A stretch of DNA of 64,000 nt from Clostridia bacterium. Its GTDB lineage: Bacteria; Bacillota; Clostridia; Oscillospirales; Acutalibacteraceae. The DNA is taken from the NCBI GenBank assembly GCA_017428625.1, contig JAFRQM010000021.1, positions 1 through 64,000 of the forward strand, given 5' to 3'. Below the pieces are notes generated by a model. That model was not told the origin of the DNA. It saw only the letters and a program-made list of their open reading frames with translations, and ran no database searches. Position 1 is the first letter of the stretch; every line of letters starts with the position of its first letter. This document shows, in pieces, positions 8,801 through 17,287 of this stretch. The position numbers were made by a program, and so were the translations under genes.

Positions 8801-10444
8801 AAATACCTGTCTGATCTCGCGGCTGAAGAGAATATTTCGGTCAAAGCGCTTTGGCTCGATCCCATTCCCGACAGAATATTTATTGATGAACTTGAAGAAA
8901 AATACGGTTATGTCAAAAAAGATTATTGTCTGAATCCGGTTATAGGTGAGTATGATGATCCGTTCAATCAGAAGCAATCCCTGCTCACCGTGCCTATTTC
9001 GGCAGACGGTAACTGCATTGTTTACGGCTTTAACGGCAACGGTAAAACAACTTTCCTGACTGCAGTCTGCTATTCTTTGATTAGAAACCACACTGCCGAT
9101 GAAGTAAACATTTATATAATGGATTACGGTGCGGAAACACTCCGGGCTTTTGAAAAAGCGCCTCAGGTCGGTGGGTTTGTTGCCGCAAACGATGAAGAAA
9201 AGACAATAAATCTTTTTAAAATGCTTGCAAAAGAAATGGAAAACCGCAAGCGCCTGTTTGCCGATTTCGGAGGAGGATATGCCGAATACTGCAGGAACAG
9301 CGGAACATCCTGCCCGAACATTGTTGTTCTTATAAACAATTTCTCGGGGTTTTCGGAGCAGTATGAAGACTACCTTGAACAATTCAATATTCTTTCTCGC
9401 GACGGTGTTAAATACGGAATTTACTTCATTATTTCCGCCAGCAGCACAAATGCGGTCAGATTCAGAACCCAGCAAAATTTTAAAACACTGTTTGCACTGC
9501 AAATGAACGACCCAAGCGATTATTCGATGATTGTAGGCAGAACCGAAGGTCTTATTCCTTCCAAATATAAAGGCAGGGGTCTTGTCGCGCTTGAAAAAGT
9601 GTTTGAATTTCAGACCGCATATTGCAGCGACGCAGAGGACATAAGCGAGTTTATACGCGAGTTTTCGGAAAGCAAGCGCAGAGATGCAGACAAATTTGCG
9701 GCTCAAATTCCCGTTTTGCCCGAAACAGTCCGTATTGAGAATGTAAAGGCTTCATTCAAAGGGCTCGGCTTTGTTCCGTTAGGCATCAACCGTTCAACGC
9801 TTGAAACAGTCGGCATTAACCTCGGTGACAAAGTCGCGTTTGCAATTTCCGCAATGGATATTGTTTCGCTTATACCTTTTGCCGAGGAATTTTGCGAATT
9901 GCTTGCGGAAGCAGCTCAGACAACCGTTCTTGACCCTGCAAACACACTCGGTGAAATAAAAGGCGTAGATAAAGTCAGCGGAGATTTGAACCAAACGGTT
10001 GAATCATTGTTCCGTATGACTGTTGACAGGCACAACAACTATGTTGATGCAGGTCGCGATCTGAGTGCTTGTGAAGGTTATGAAAACAGAATATTTGTCA
10101 TATTCGGTATGCAGCGCCTCACAGAACAGCTTAATGACGAAAGCAAAGAGAGAATCCGCCTGGCAATTGAAAAAGCCGAATCTTTCTACAACCTCAAATT
10201 TATTGTTATAGATTCATCTGCGGGCTTTTCATCGTTCGGTTATGATGCGTGGTATAAACGTCAGCTTTCCGGCGCAGAGGGCTTATGGATAGGTGACGGG
10301 GTGGTTGATTCATCACCGTTCAAACTCAACAAAATCACATCAAAGCTTTATGAAGAAATCGGCGACGGTTTCGGTTATTACATAAAGAACGGCAAAACAG
10401 CTATGGTCAAACAGCTGTCATCCGAAAACGGAACGGAGGAATAA
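5864..10444 (+). CDS. essC: Type VII secretion ATPase EssC (FtsK/SpoIIIE family)
   Basis: A 1526-residue membrane ATPase that drives export of WXG100 proteins in Firmicute T7SSb systems. The N-terminus has an FHA-like fold followed by a clear FHA domain (about 108-165) with GR, VSQNHA and SANGTFVNG motifs intact. Two membrane segments lie at about 258-315. The first FtsK domain has Walker A GMTGSGKS (707-714), the LIDYKGGG motif and Walker B VISDEFAEL. The second has Walker A GFNGNGKT (1055-1062) and LINNF in the Walker B place. The C-terminal third resembles another ATPase module but shows no Walker A. Length matches YukB/EssC (about 1480-1500). AGGAGA lies 9 bases before the ATG. The next gene begins two bases after the stop, so translation is probably coupled. 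Confidence 0.95.
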   Translation: MVVNLIKANSLLTLNLPRKINGQYWIKDVDINGNEKKLVSVEAAEGKWIIKNNNNIKIHNTVAPNAEYAELNPLSLYQISFTQSGESAIIFAENDDDFSSVFSKFYIEKGTHLSIGRTQGNSVCYANKYVSQNHAVAEYEGNYWKVTDCNSANGTFVNGKRITVPELRLNFGDLIYIMGLRIIVGNGFFAINNPGKTVSLSSEGLERLKPQKYSGIRSIKTYEKKYFFRAPRFHREVEEIEIKVDEPPQLEKIDSVPLAFMIGPSMTMGIASLSTGIITLSNVLTSGGKITTALPTLMMSISMLLGCVLWPILTKKHEKKLKILAESKRQERYLLYLNEVRDEIKKCSKDQSKILEENVVSPDECGERIAKRLPSLWERANGQSDFLNLRLGTGQIPLDLKLQISEKKFTMEDDSLQTAMLSLNSESEKTIKAPISISLIDNTVLGLFGNISLAKNMVKSLILQMVALHSYDELKLMLIAPESEENEWNFIKYIPHFWTDDKETRFYANNLNDIRELSAYIEKNILTRAENRTSDYSENSPYYVIISVDPVLSGKCDALKQLIASNGILSASVVFAAPVISNLPKETKTVISLENRMSRIYNRDDTSGREITFDANYVNENLMTNLAHDIAKIELDINKQVFTLPPMITFLEMFGVGKIEHLNALSRWKESNPALSLQTPVGVDTNGSSFNLDLHEKYHGPHGLIAGMTGSGKSEFVITYILSLAVNYHPDEVAFILIDYKGGGLTGAFEDPEKGIKLPHLAGTITNLDGASIKRSLISLQSELRRRQALFNDARRISNEGTMDIYKYQQLYRSKIVREPVPHLFVISDEFAELKSQQPEFMEQLISAARIGRSLGVHLILATQKPSGVVDDQIWSNSKFRVCLKVQDKADSQEMIKRPDAAELSQTGRFYLQVGFNEFFALGQSAWSGAEYYPSDSTEKELDESIRIVDNLGRTIVSAAPAKKVESTQKTVKQIVGVVKYLSDLAAEENISVKALWLDPIPDRIFIDELEEKYGYVKKDYCLNPVIGEYDDPFNQKQSLLTVPISADGNCIVYGFNGNGKTTFLTAVCYSLIRNHTADEVNIYIMDYGAETLRAFEKAPQVGGFVAANDEEKTINLFKMLAKEMENRKRLFADFGGGYAEYCRNSGTSCPNIVVLINNFSGFSEQYEDYLEQFNILSRDGVKYGIYFIISASSTNAVRFRTQQNFKTLFALQMNDPSDYSMIVGRTEGLIPSKYKGRGLVALEKVFEFQTAYCSDAEDISEFIREFSESKRRDADKFAAQIPVLPETVRIENVKASFKGLGFVPLGINRSTLETVGINLGDKVAFAISAMDIVSLIPFAEEFCELLAEAAQTTVLDPANTLGEIKGVDKVSGDLNQTVESLFRMTVDRHNNYVDAGRDLSACEGYENRIFVIFGMQRLTEQLNDESKERIRLAIEKAESFYNLKFIVIDSSAGFSSFGYDAWYKRQLSGAEGLWIGDGVVDSSPFKLNKITSKLYEEIGDGFGYYIKNGKTAMVKQLSSENGTEE

Positions 10445-10446
10445 AA

Positions 10447-10698
10447 ATGGAAAAAATACTTGTTGAGGTTTATGTGCCTTCACTTATGAAATCTTTTGAT
10501 ATTTTTATTCCTTCAGTCTCACAGATCGGCACCGTGTTGGAACTTGTTAAAAAAGCCGTTAACGAAATCACTGACGGAATGTTTGTCCCGATGGATAACA
10601 CTGTTCTGTGCAATTTCGAAAACGGAAAAATCCTTGATATTAACAAATCAGTCAGCGAGCTGGAAATCTGCAACGGCTCAAGACTGATGTTAATATAA
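10447..10698 (+). CDS. esaB: EsaB/YukD-like ubiquitin-fold protein
   Basis: An 83-residue protein with the length and pattern of the YukD/EsaB family: an N-terminal beta hairpin (ILVEVYVPS), a central helix, and a closing strand (GSRLMLI). EsaB is a cytosolic component or regulator of T7SSb machines. Its start lies two bases after essC. The match rests on length, fold-like pattern and position. Confidence 0.8.
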   Translation: MEKILVEVYVPSLMKSFDIFIPSVSQIGTVLELVKKAVNEITDGMFVPMDNTVLCNFENGKILDINKSVSELEICNGSRLMLI

Positions 10699-10725
10699 AA
10701 TATTTTTATTTTTTGGAGGTAAAAA

Positions 10726-11034
10726 ATGGCAAAAAAAATCGAAGTTACCACTGAATCAGTGGTAAAGGCAGCAGACACAATAGAGGGGCTTTCTGTCGAT
10801 TATGAAGGCAAATACACCGAATTATACAGACTTGCACAAGAACTTGATACTACATGGTCTGGCTCGGATTACACTTCTTTTATGAAGCAGATTGGAGAGT
10901 ATCAGACCGCACTGAAACATATGAAATCATTAATGGATGATTTTGCCGCTCATTGCAGAAAAAGCGCACAATCATACAAAACAACACAGGACGAAATCAC
11001 TACCAAGACAAAATCACTTCCCACAACTTATTGA
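10726..11034 (+). CDS. WXG100 family protein (EsxA-like)
   Basis: A 102-residue helical-hairpin protein with WSG at residues 44-46 between two predicted helices, the hallmark of WXG100 substrates and structural partners of T7SS. A strong ribosome site (GGAGGT) precedes the ATG by seven bases, suggesting high expression. It follows essC and esaB directly. A canonical YxxxD/E export signal is not obvious at the C-terminus, so it may leave the cell as a partner in a dimer with another WXG100 protein. Confidence 0.9.
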   Translation: MAKKIEVTTESVVKAADTIEGLSVDYEGKYTELYRLAQELDTTWSGSDYTSFMKQIGEYQTALKHMKSLMDDFAAHCRKSAQSYKTTQDEITTKTKSLPTTY

Positions 11035-11064
11035 TTTTTGATTATTTGAAAGGAGCAATTAACA

Positions 11065-11370
11065 ATGGCATTAGTTAAAGTTTCTACACAACAGCTCACA
11101 GATACAGCAGGGAAAATAAGGGCAATAAATGAAGAAATGACAAGAATTTTGGGAGATATTCAGACAGCAATTAACACCTGCACCAGCGCAGACTGGCTGA
11201 GCGATGCTGCCAATGCGACTAAAGAGAAAATGGATACCTACAAAGAACCGATTCAGAATTACAAAGCGGCAGTAGAGAAATATGCCACTTTTCTTATGGA
11301 TGCGGCAGCTCATTATGAAGAAACAGAAATTATGCTTGAACAGAACACATCCGGCATGGAGTTCCACTGA
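11065..11370 (+). CDS. WXG100-like protein with WLS turn
   Basis: A 101-residue helical-hairpin protein, the second Esx-like product of the locus. The turn reads DWLSDAAN (W near residue 43), so the usual Gly is Ser. Near the C-terminus HYEETE could serve as part of a YxxxE-type export signal. An AAGGAG site precedes the ATG. The next gene is separated by a terminator, so the two small proteins and essC form one transcription unit. Heterodimer formation with the preceding WXG100 protein is likely but inferred. Confidence 0.85.
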   Translation: MALVKVSTQQLTDTAGKIRAINEEMTRILGDIQTAINTCTSADWLSDAANATKEKMDTYKEPIQNYKAAVEKYATFLMDAAAHYEETEIMLEQNTSGMEFH

Positions 11371-11382
11371 TTATTGATTTTT

Positions 11383-11420
11383 GCCGCTCTTTTTTATTGC
11401 GACAAAAGAGCGGCTGTTTT
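11383..11420 (+). terminator. Intra-locus terminator after the WXG100 pair
   Basis: An 11 bp perfect stem (11383-11393 with 11404-11414) is followed by TGTTTT. It may be leaky, since the following genes lie on the same strand without an obvious new promoter. Confidence 0.7.
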
Positions 11421-11443
11421 ACTATTTTAAACGGAGGCTACAA

Positions 11444-13741
11444 ATGAAAAGAATAATTGCCTTACTGTTGACTTTGGTGCTCTTTGCTTCTTCATTCTCA
11501 TTAATCAGCGGATGTTCAAAAGCAAGCAATGAAGCTTATGTTACAAGAGCTCAGTGGGTTGAAGCACTTGCTTCACAATTTGGCTTGGATGACTACACAA
11601 CAGAAGAGCCGTTTTTCAGCGATATTGACAGAAACAGCGACATATTCAATATTGTTCAGTCCTGCTGCGACTGGGGTATTATAACTGCGGACAAATCTGA
11701 TTTCCAGCCCAATGCTTCTGCAAGAGCCAGCTTCGCTGTTGAAACCGCATTAAAGGCCGCTGATATTGATATTGGAGAAAGTTCATTTGTTGATTATGCG
11801 GTTGAAAACGGTGTTCTTGAAAATGACAGTTATAAAGTTGCCGAAGGAACACTCACCGAAGAAAAAGCAACTGAGATAATTGACTGGGTGGCAGAACTTT
11901 ATCACAGTAAAGAATCGGAGCCGATTGAAAATGTTGTAATCAACCCCGATGTTAAGGATGAGCGCGATAAAGTCGCCATTGAAATTACAGACGGTGAATA
12001 TAATTTAGCCGGTGTTACTAATATTGCGGAAAACGATATTGTTATATTGCCCGCAACGCCTGAAAACCCGTCAGGAGTTGCCAGAAAAATTACGGGTGTG
12101 CTTGACAACGGCAACGGAACAATAACCGTAACAACGGTTGAACCCGAAATCGGCGAAGTTTATGAGGAAGTTGAAATTTCGGGCGTAACCGCTGTTCCTC
12201 GCGCAGAAGACATTATATTAGAAGATGGCGTGACATTGTCTAATGATTTTTCAGACCTCAATTACACCGGAACTGTGCACACCGGCAGCTTGATGTCAAC
12301 AGGCAGTTATGATGTCGAATCATTAGACAAAGGGTTAGACAAAACTTTTAATATCAATTTTACGAACGGTAAAGTAAGTGTCTCAAAAAGTTGGGAATTG
12401 CTGAAAGGAATGACCATAACTGAAACTCAGACGGAAGATACAGAACCACAAATCAGAGATGAAAACGGAAATCTTCCGGGGGAATGGTTCAATAAAACTT
12501 CAGTTATTCCTGACAAAAACTTGTTCGGAAGCGATCCCTATGACAGTTCCAAAGCAATTGAGAAATATCAGAACGGCGAAATAAGCCTTGATGAATTGAA
12601 AGAAGAACTGGAACTTGATGAAAACCAGATTGAAAAAAGTCCCAGTGTTATGACAGGGAAATATTCCGGTGGATATGAAATCCTGGGAACAGTTCACATA
12701 AAGAATCTCTATGTTAAGCCCGATATAAAACTTTCAAAGAACTGGCTCGGCATTCCCAATGGGATCGATTCATACAGAATTGAAGTTAATGCAGAGGTCG
12801 ACTCATCTCTTTCATTTAAAGGCAAACTTGAATCAGAATTGTCAATTGCAAAACTTCCAGTTGAACTCGGTTGGGGGTTTTCAGTTACAATTGAACCCAT
12901 CTTATTTGCAAAAGCAAACGGTGAACTTGCTTTAAAATTCAATGTAAAAAACAATACCGTAACCGAATATAAAAATAAACAAACAAAAAAATCCACAACG
13001 AAAGAATCTTCTCTTGAATGCGAAGCGTCAATAAAAATCGACTTTGGTCCTGGAATAAAAGCTGATTTAAAGTTTTTGGGAATCAGCGTTGCGGATGCAA
13101 AAATTAAATGTGCTTTCAGATTCAAAGCAGAAGCGGGGATTAAATACGCAACAACCTATGATGAAACAGAAGAAAATTTAATTGTTGTTCAACAAAGCAG
13201 TTACAGCATGGGGGTCAACTGTTATTTCCCGATTGTTACACTGGATATTGGATCCAAAGGCACTTTAATGGCAAAAGTTAATTTAACAGTCAGTTGGGAA
13301 CTGGTCGGTGAAGATAAAGCTTGGAAACTGGAAATAATAAAACCGAGTGACGATATTGTTTTTTGGCAAAAGGTTACACAACTATCAAAAGATATTGAAA
13401 AAATAACAGAACCTTCAGCGGGATACATCGGAATAAGCGCATACTCACTCTCACTCGCTCCTGGCAAGACGGAAAAACTGACAATTAAGAGCCTACCGGA
13501 AAGATATACATCGGGTGATTTGACTTGGAAAACTAACAGGCAGGAAGTTGCAACAGTTTCTCAGGATGGTGTAGTAACTGCAAAAGGTGAAGGCCGCGCA
13601 ACAATTACAGTGTCAACTCCCGATGGCCTTTATGTAGGCGCTTGCGTAGTAAGTGTCAATGTAGATGATTCAATTCTTTCCGCTGCAGGAGGCGGTTCAG
13701 GAGCTTTCGGCGGCGGTTCCGGTGGAGGCGGCTCTCGGTAA
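11444..13741 (+). CDS. Surface lipoprotein with SLH-like and Big_2-like domains
   Basis: A 765-residue lipoprotein: Lys-Arg start, hydrophobic core and lipobox LISGC, so the mature protein starts at Cys near residue 23. The ATG at 11444 is chosen over a longer in-frame reading because it gives the signal peptide and follows GGAGG. Residues about 30-105 look like an S-layer homology (SLH) module. The middle (about 330-650) is a beta-rich repeat-like region of unknown family with Lys/Glu-rich strands. Residues about 655-745 fit a Big_2 domain (SLAPGKTEKL, VATVSQDGVVTAKGEGRATI). The end is a Gly/Ser-rich tail. Its place between WXG100 genes suggests a surface-exposed accessory or dedicated partner of the secretion system; function unknown. 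Confidence 0.75.
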   Translation: MKRIIALLLTLVLFASSFSLISGCSKASNEAYVTRAQWVEALASQFGLDDYTTEEPFFSDIDRNSDIFNIVQSCCDWGIITADKSDFQPNASARASFAVETALKAADIDIGESSFVDYAVENGVLENDSYKVAEGTLTEEKATEIIDWVAELYHSKESEPIENVVINPDVKDERDKVAIEITDGEYNLAGVTNIAENDIVILPATPENPSGVARKITGVLDNGNGTITVTTVEPEIGEVYEEVEISGVTAVPRAEDIILEDGVTLSNDFSDLNYTGTVHTGSLMSTGSYDVESLDKGLDKTFNINFTNGKVSVSKSWELLKGMTITETQTEDTEPQIRDENGNLPGEWFNKTSVIPDKNLFGSDPYDSSKAIEKYQNGEISLDELKEELELDENQIEKSPSVMTGKYSGGYEILGTVHIKNLYVKPDIKLSKNWLGIPNGIDSYRIEVNAEVDSSLSFKGKLESELSIAKLPVELGWGFSVTIEPILFAKANGELALKFNVKNNTVTEYKNKQTKKSTTKESSLECEASIKIDFGPGIKADLKFLGISVADAKIKCAFRFKAEAGIKYATTYDETEENLIVVQQSSYSMGVNCYFPIVTLDIGSKGTLMAKVNLTVSWELVGEDKAWKLEIIKPSDDIVFWQKVTQLSKDIEKITEPSAGYIGISAYSLSLAPGKTEKLTIKSLPERYTSGDLTWKTNRQEVATVSQDGVVTAKGEGRATITVSTPDGLYVGACVVSVNVDDSILSAAGGGSGAFGGGSGGGGSR

Positions 13742-13793
13742 GTAAAGTTCCGCCGAATTATAACAAACAGATTAAAGAAAAGGAATAATAACC

Positions 13794-14423
13794 ATGTCAA
13801 TTGATTTCAATCTTGCAAATAATCAGGCTGCTCAGCTTCGTGCCTATGCAGATCAACTCAGGTCGGCAAAAAATGACTTATATAAGTATAAGGATACACT
13901 TGTTTCCGCCTGGAGGGGCACGGAGGCGAAAAGTGTTATTGCGTCCATTGACGCGCAAACAGCAAAAATTGACAAGGTTATTAAAGAACTTGAATCTTTA
14001 AGCAGCAATGTTCAAAGCACAGCGGCTTCCATAAAAAGGCAGGAGGAAGCCGCTGCTGCCGCGGCAAGGGCGAAAGCGGAACGCGAAAGGCGCGAAAGAG
14101 AGCAGGCGGCGGCAAGGGCAAGAGCGGAAGCTGAAAAAGCTGAAAGAGAACGGCAGGCGAAAGCGCAGGCACAGGCTGCCGCCGCGGCAAAAACCGCAAG
14201 GCAGAATCAAATCAACGCCGCGCAGTCGAACTATAATCAGGCGATTGCCGAAAAAGAAAAACTCGAAAAGCAGAAAACCGATATAGAATACAGAATCAAA
14301 AAAGCGCCATTGACTTCATTTTTTACACTTCAAGCAGAGAAGGCCAGAATAATAGTTTTGCTTGATGAGGCAAAGAAAAAAGTTGAAGAAGCTCTTAAAG
14401 CTCTTAACGCCGCAAAGAGGTAG
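13794..14423 (+). CDS. WXG-type protein with long coiled coil
   Basis: A 209-residue protein. Its first 85 residues look like a WXG100 helical hairpin with WRG at about residues 40-42. Residues about 88-150 are an Ala/Arg/Glu/Lys-rich continuous helix. A second helical hairpin follows (about 150-209). It is longer than a normal WXG100 protein and shorter than LXG toxins, and it has no toxin domain. It could be a structural component, a spacer for the secretion channel, or a secreted adaptor. RBS AAAGGAA precedes the ATG. The next gene starts six bases after the stop. Confidence 0.75.
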   Translation: MSIDFNLANNQAAQLRAYADQLRSAKNDLYKYKDTLVSAWRGTEAKSVIASIDAQTAKIDKVIKELESLSSNVQSTAASIKRQEEAAAAAARAKAERERREREQAAARARAEAEKAERERQAKAQAQAAAAAKTARQNQINAAQSNYNQAIAEKEKLEKQKTDIEYRIKKAPLTSFFTLQAEKARIIVLLDEAKKKVEEALKALNAAKR

Positions 14424-14429
14424 AATAAA

Positions 14430-15455
14430 ATGAAAAACAAAATCAAACTGCTGGTTGAACCCGGATCTTCAAAGCTTGTTTTTTTCGGAAAAAAAGGTCA
14501 ACAGATAAGCGAGAGCGAAGTTCATGACATAAACAACGGCGAAATACCCTGCCTTATAAAACTTGATGTTGAAAAGAAAAAGTCTAAATTTAAACTGTTT
14601 TTTAACATAAACGACCTGTGCACACTTGAAGAATTTCTTGAAGACCCGGTAAAGAAAAAGACTTTTTCAAAAATTCTTTATGAGATGACCTCCGCAATAG
14701 AAAAACTTAACGATGCAAACTACAATTTACAGCGCATTTTTTTAAGTTATGATAAGGTTTTTATCAGTGCAGCAACACATGAGATATTTTTTATTTACAT
14801 TCCGGTTCAGGGCTTTGACGCAGGCGGAAATATCCATGACTTTTTTCACTCTCTTGTTCAGCAGTGCAAATTTTCAGGTAAAGAAAATAACGACTATGTA
14901 AAGGAATACGTGCAGATTTTCAACGATTCCGCAAGTTTTTCAATTTTTGATGTTAAAGCATATCTCGAAAGAATAAACAGCAAACCCAAGAAAATAATCA
15001 ACTGTCCGTTCTGTGGGGCAGAAGTTGCTCAAGGCACTACCTACTGCCCGGAATGCGCTCATAAGATTGAAAATGAAGAAGAACCGAAGCCCAAACCGGT
15101 ATCCAAACCAAAACCGCAGGTTCAAACAGAAAGCAGAATTATTGAGCCCATTCTGATAAGAAATATCAACCACGAAGTAATAAGAATCACTGCACAGGTT
15201 TTTATCATCGGCCGACAACCGGACGCTTGCCATTATTGCATAAGCGACAATCAAATGCTGGGCAGAAAACACGCATGTATTATTTCACGTGAACGGGGCT
15301 ATTTTGTTATGGACTTGAATTCAACAAACAAAACTTTTTTGAACGGGAGCGTTGTTGCCCCGGCAACCGAAATCGAAATTAACGACGGCGATGAGCTGAC
15401 ATTCGCAAACGAGAAATTCACATTTATAGAAAACAGCGGGACTGTAATGTTTTAA
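14430..15455 (+). CDS. DUF6382-like domain, zinc ribbon and FHA domain protein
   Basis: A 341-residue cytosolic protein. Residues about 1-185 fit the domain often found before FHA modules in Firmicutes (DUF6382 type). Its strand-helix order, with a closing YDKVFIS motif, recalls the pseudokinase-like cytosolic part of EssB/YukC (inference). A zinc ribbon follows (CPFCG...CPECA, about 192-212), then a Pro/Lys linker and a C-terminal FHA domain (about 240-335). The FHA keeps IIGR and STNKTFLNG, but the usual Ser of the SxxH motif is Gly (LGRKHA), so phosphothreonine binding may be altered. It probably reads kinase output at the secretion machine. Confidence 0.75.
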   Translation: MKNKIKLLVEPGSSKLVFFGKKGQQISESEVHDINNGEIPCLIKLDVEKKKSKFKLFFNINDLCTLEEFLEDPVKKKTFSKILYEMTSAIEKLNDANYNLQRIFLSYDKVFISAATHEIFFIYIPVQGFDAGGNIHDFFHSLVQQCKFSGKENNDYVKEYVQIFNDSASFSIFDVKAYLERINSKPKKIINCPFCGAEVAQGTTYCPECAHKIENEEEPKPKPVSKPKPQVQTESRIIEPILIRNINHEVIRITAQVFIIGRQPDACHYCISDNQMLGRKHACIISRERGYFVMDLNSTNKTFLNGSVVAPATEIEINDGDELTFANEKFTFIENSGTVMF

Positions 15456-15469
15456 TCGGAGGTGCAAAA

Positions 15470-15709
15470 ATGTATACGGAATTTATTGTTATATACATAG
15501 GACTTGCGCTGAACATAATTTTAACAGCCATTACGCTGTTTATGGTAATCAAAACAAAAACGTCAAGTATAAAAAAAAGCAAGAAAGGTCCAAAAAACAG
15601 TTATTTTGATGACCGATCTTCTGAAGTGATAACAATTTGTAAAAAATGTGCATTGCAATATGACGCAAAACTAAAAAAATGCCCCAAATGCGGGACTCCT
15701 AAAAAATAG
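15470..15709 (+). CDS. Small membrane protein with C-terminal zinc ribbon
   Basis: A 79-residue protein with one N-terminal transmembrane helix (about residues 5-28), a Lys-rich stretch, and a C-terminal four-cysteine zinc ribbon (CKKC...CPKCG). GGAGGTG lies before the ATG. Among zinc-ribbon/FHA signalling genes it may supply the membrane anchor that the preceding protein lacks. No named family recognised. Confidence 0.7.
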   Translation: MYTEFIVIYIGLALNIILTAITLFMVIKTKTSSIKKSKKGPKNSYFDDRSSEVITICKKCALQYDAKLKKCPKCGTPKK

Positions 15710-15732
15710 CGTGAAAGGACGGAAGACAGCAT

Positions 15733-16470
15733 TTGATAACATATGAAGTTTTTTCAAACAAAGGCAGAAGAGAAGTTAACGAAGATTCCGCAGGCGCATT
15801 TGAAAAAAACGGCAGATACTGCTTTGTGCTTTGCGATGGGCTGGGCGGCCACGGAATGGGAGACGCCGCCTCACAGTGTGTTGTTGAAACATTTAAAACT
15901 CAGTTTGATGAAAAAAAAGCGGAATTGAAAGAATTTCTTCCGGAAACATTTGAAATGGCGCAGGATTTTCTTCTTGCCGAGCAAATGTTACGAAACGCAA
16001 AAACAAAAATGAAAACAACAGCTGTCGCGATGCTGACCGACGGCATAAAAGTATATATCGGACATATAGGTGATTCACGGTGTTATGCGTTTGGTAAACG
16101 CAAAGTCAAATACAGAACGCTTGATCACAGTGTGCCGCAGATGCTCGTAATATCTCATGAAATAAAAGAAACCGAAATAAGAAATCACCCGGACAGAAGT
16201 CTTGTGCTTAAAGCAATGGGAACAAAATGGGAAGACGGTCCGGAATTTGAAATAATGAAGGAAAAAAAGTTAAAAGGAACGCGCGCGTTCCTTCTTTGTT
16301 CCGATGGATTTTGGGAATTGATAGAAGAAAAAACGATGTGTGAACTGCTTGTGAAAAGTTCCACAGTAAAAGAATGGGTCGATGGCATGGTTGATGTTAT
16401 CTGGAAAAACGGCGAAGGAAAAAACATGGACAACTTCTCTGCGGTTGCAGTTTGGAACACGAAGGAGTAA
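15733..16470 (+). CDS. PP2C-family Ser/Thr phosphatase
   Basis: A 245-residue PPM/PP2C phosphatase that should remove phosphate from kinase targets in the locus. Motifs seen: REVNEDSAG near the N-terminus, CDGLGGHGMG (metal-binding Asp), HIGDSRCYAF, LLCSDGFWE and the final MDNFSAVAV. The TTG start at 15733 follows GAAAGGACGGA at good spacing; an ATG nearby is in another frame. The length equals a stand-alone catalytic domain, with no membrane segment. The second phosphatase starts seven bases after its stop. Confidence 0.9.
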   Translation: MITYEVFSNKGRREVNEDSAGAFEKNGRYCFVLCDGLGGHGMGDAASQCVVETFKTQFDEKKAELKEFLPETFEMAQDFLLAEQMLRNAKTKMKTTAVAMLTDGIKVYIGHIGDSRCYAFGKRKVKYRTLDHSVPQMLVISHEIKETEIRNHPDRSLVLKAMGTKWEDGPEFEIMKEKKLKGTRAFLLCSDGFWELIEEKTMCELLVKSSTVKEWVDGMVDVIWKNGEGKNMDNFSAVAVWNTKE

Positions 16471-16476
16471 TTTGCT

Positions 16477-17274
16477 ATGGATAATCACAGAAATCGCTAT
16501 TTATTTTACGATAAAAATAATTCATTCGAGGTTGCTCTTTTTTCTACGGTAGGTGACAGGGAGGACCAACAGGATTCATCCGGGGTGTTTCTCAGATATA
16601 ATGAAGGAATAATAACCATTGCCGATGGAATGGGCGGTGCGGAGGGAGGAAGGCTCGCCGCAGACATTGCCGTTAAGAATACTATTGACGGTTATGAATC
16701 GCTTGATTATATTGAAGATTTTACCGAATTCTTCATTGAAAATGTTAAACAATCCGATTTCAGAATAAACAATCTGAAAAACAAAAACGGTGAAAAAATA
16801 GGCGCAGGTTCAACATTGGTCAGTATAGCACTGAGAGATTGTTATTTGCATTGGATATCTGTCGGAGACAGCAGAATCTATTTTTGCAACGGCAACAACC
16901 TTACTCAGTTAACAAAGGATCACAACTATTTTCTGGCATTGAACGAGGGGGTTGCCTGCGGCGAAGTAGATTCAGAAGAATATGAGAAAGAAAAAGTTAA
17001 AGGTGAGGCATTGATAAGTTATCTGGGTATTGGCAATTTAAAACTTGTAGATATAAATCAAGAGCCTTTCAGGTTGCAAAAAGACGACATGGTTATGCTT
17101 TCCTCTGACGGGCTTTATAAAGTTCTTGACAATGAAACAATTTTTAATATTTTAAATAATTTTAAAAACATTAATGATGCGGCACTGGCTCTTGAACAAA
17201 AAAGTGCCAAAGTTGCTCAAAAGAAAAACATCCTTCGAGACAACACAACATTTGCAATAATAAAAAAATATTAA
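16477..17274 (+). CDS. Second PP2C-family Ser/Thr phosphatase
   Basis: A 265-residue PP2C phosphatase. Motifs seen: GDREDQQDSSG, ADGMGGAEGG, SVGDSRIYF, SSDGLYKVL and RDNTTFAII. It is clearly diverged from the phosphatase just upstream, so the pair is not a recent duplication. Two phosphatases beside two kinases suggest one for each kinase, or different target sets; this is inference. AAGGAG lies before the ATG. Confidence 0.9.
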   Translation: MDNHRNRYLFYDKNNSFEVALFSTVGDREDQQDSSGVFLRYNEGIITIADGMGGAEGGRLAADIAVKNTIDGYESLDYIEDFTEFFIENVKQSDFRINNLKNKNGEKIGAGSTLVSIALRDCYLHWISVGDSRIYFCNGNNLTQLTKDHNYFLALNEGVACGEVDSEEYEKEKVKGEALISYLGIGNLKLVDINQEPFRLQKDDMVMLSSDGLYKVLDNETIFNILNNFKNINDAALALEQKSAKVAQKKNILRDNTTFAIIKKY

Positions 17275-17287
17275 GGAAGTGTATTAA

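Noticed and set aside
8513..9706. A 397-codon open frame on the minus strand inside essC
   Set aside because: It is antisense to conserved ATPase motifs, has no ribosome site or domain, and arises from the codon bias of essC.
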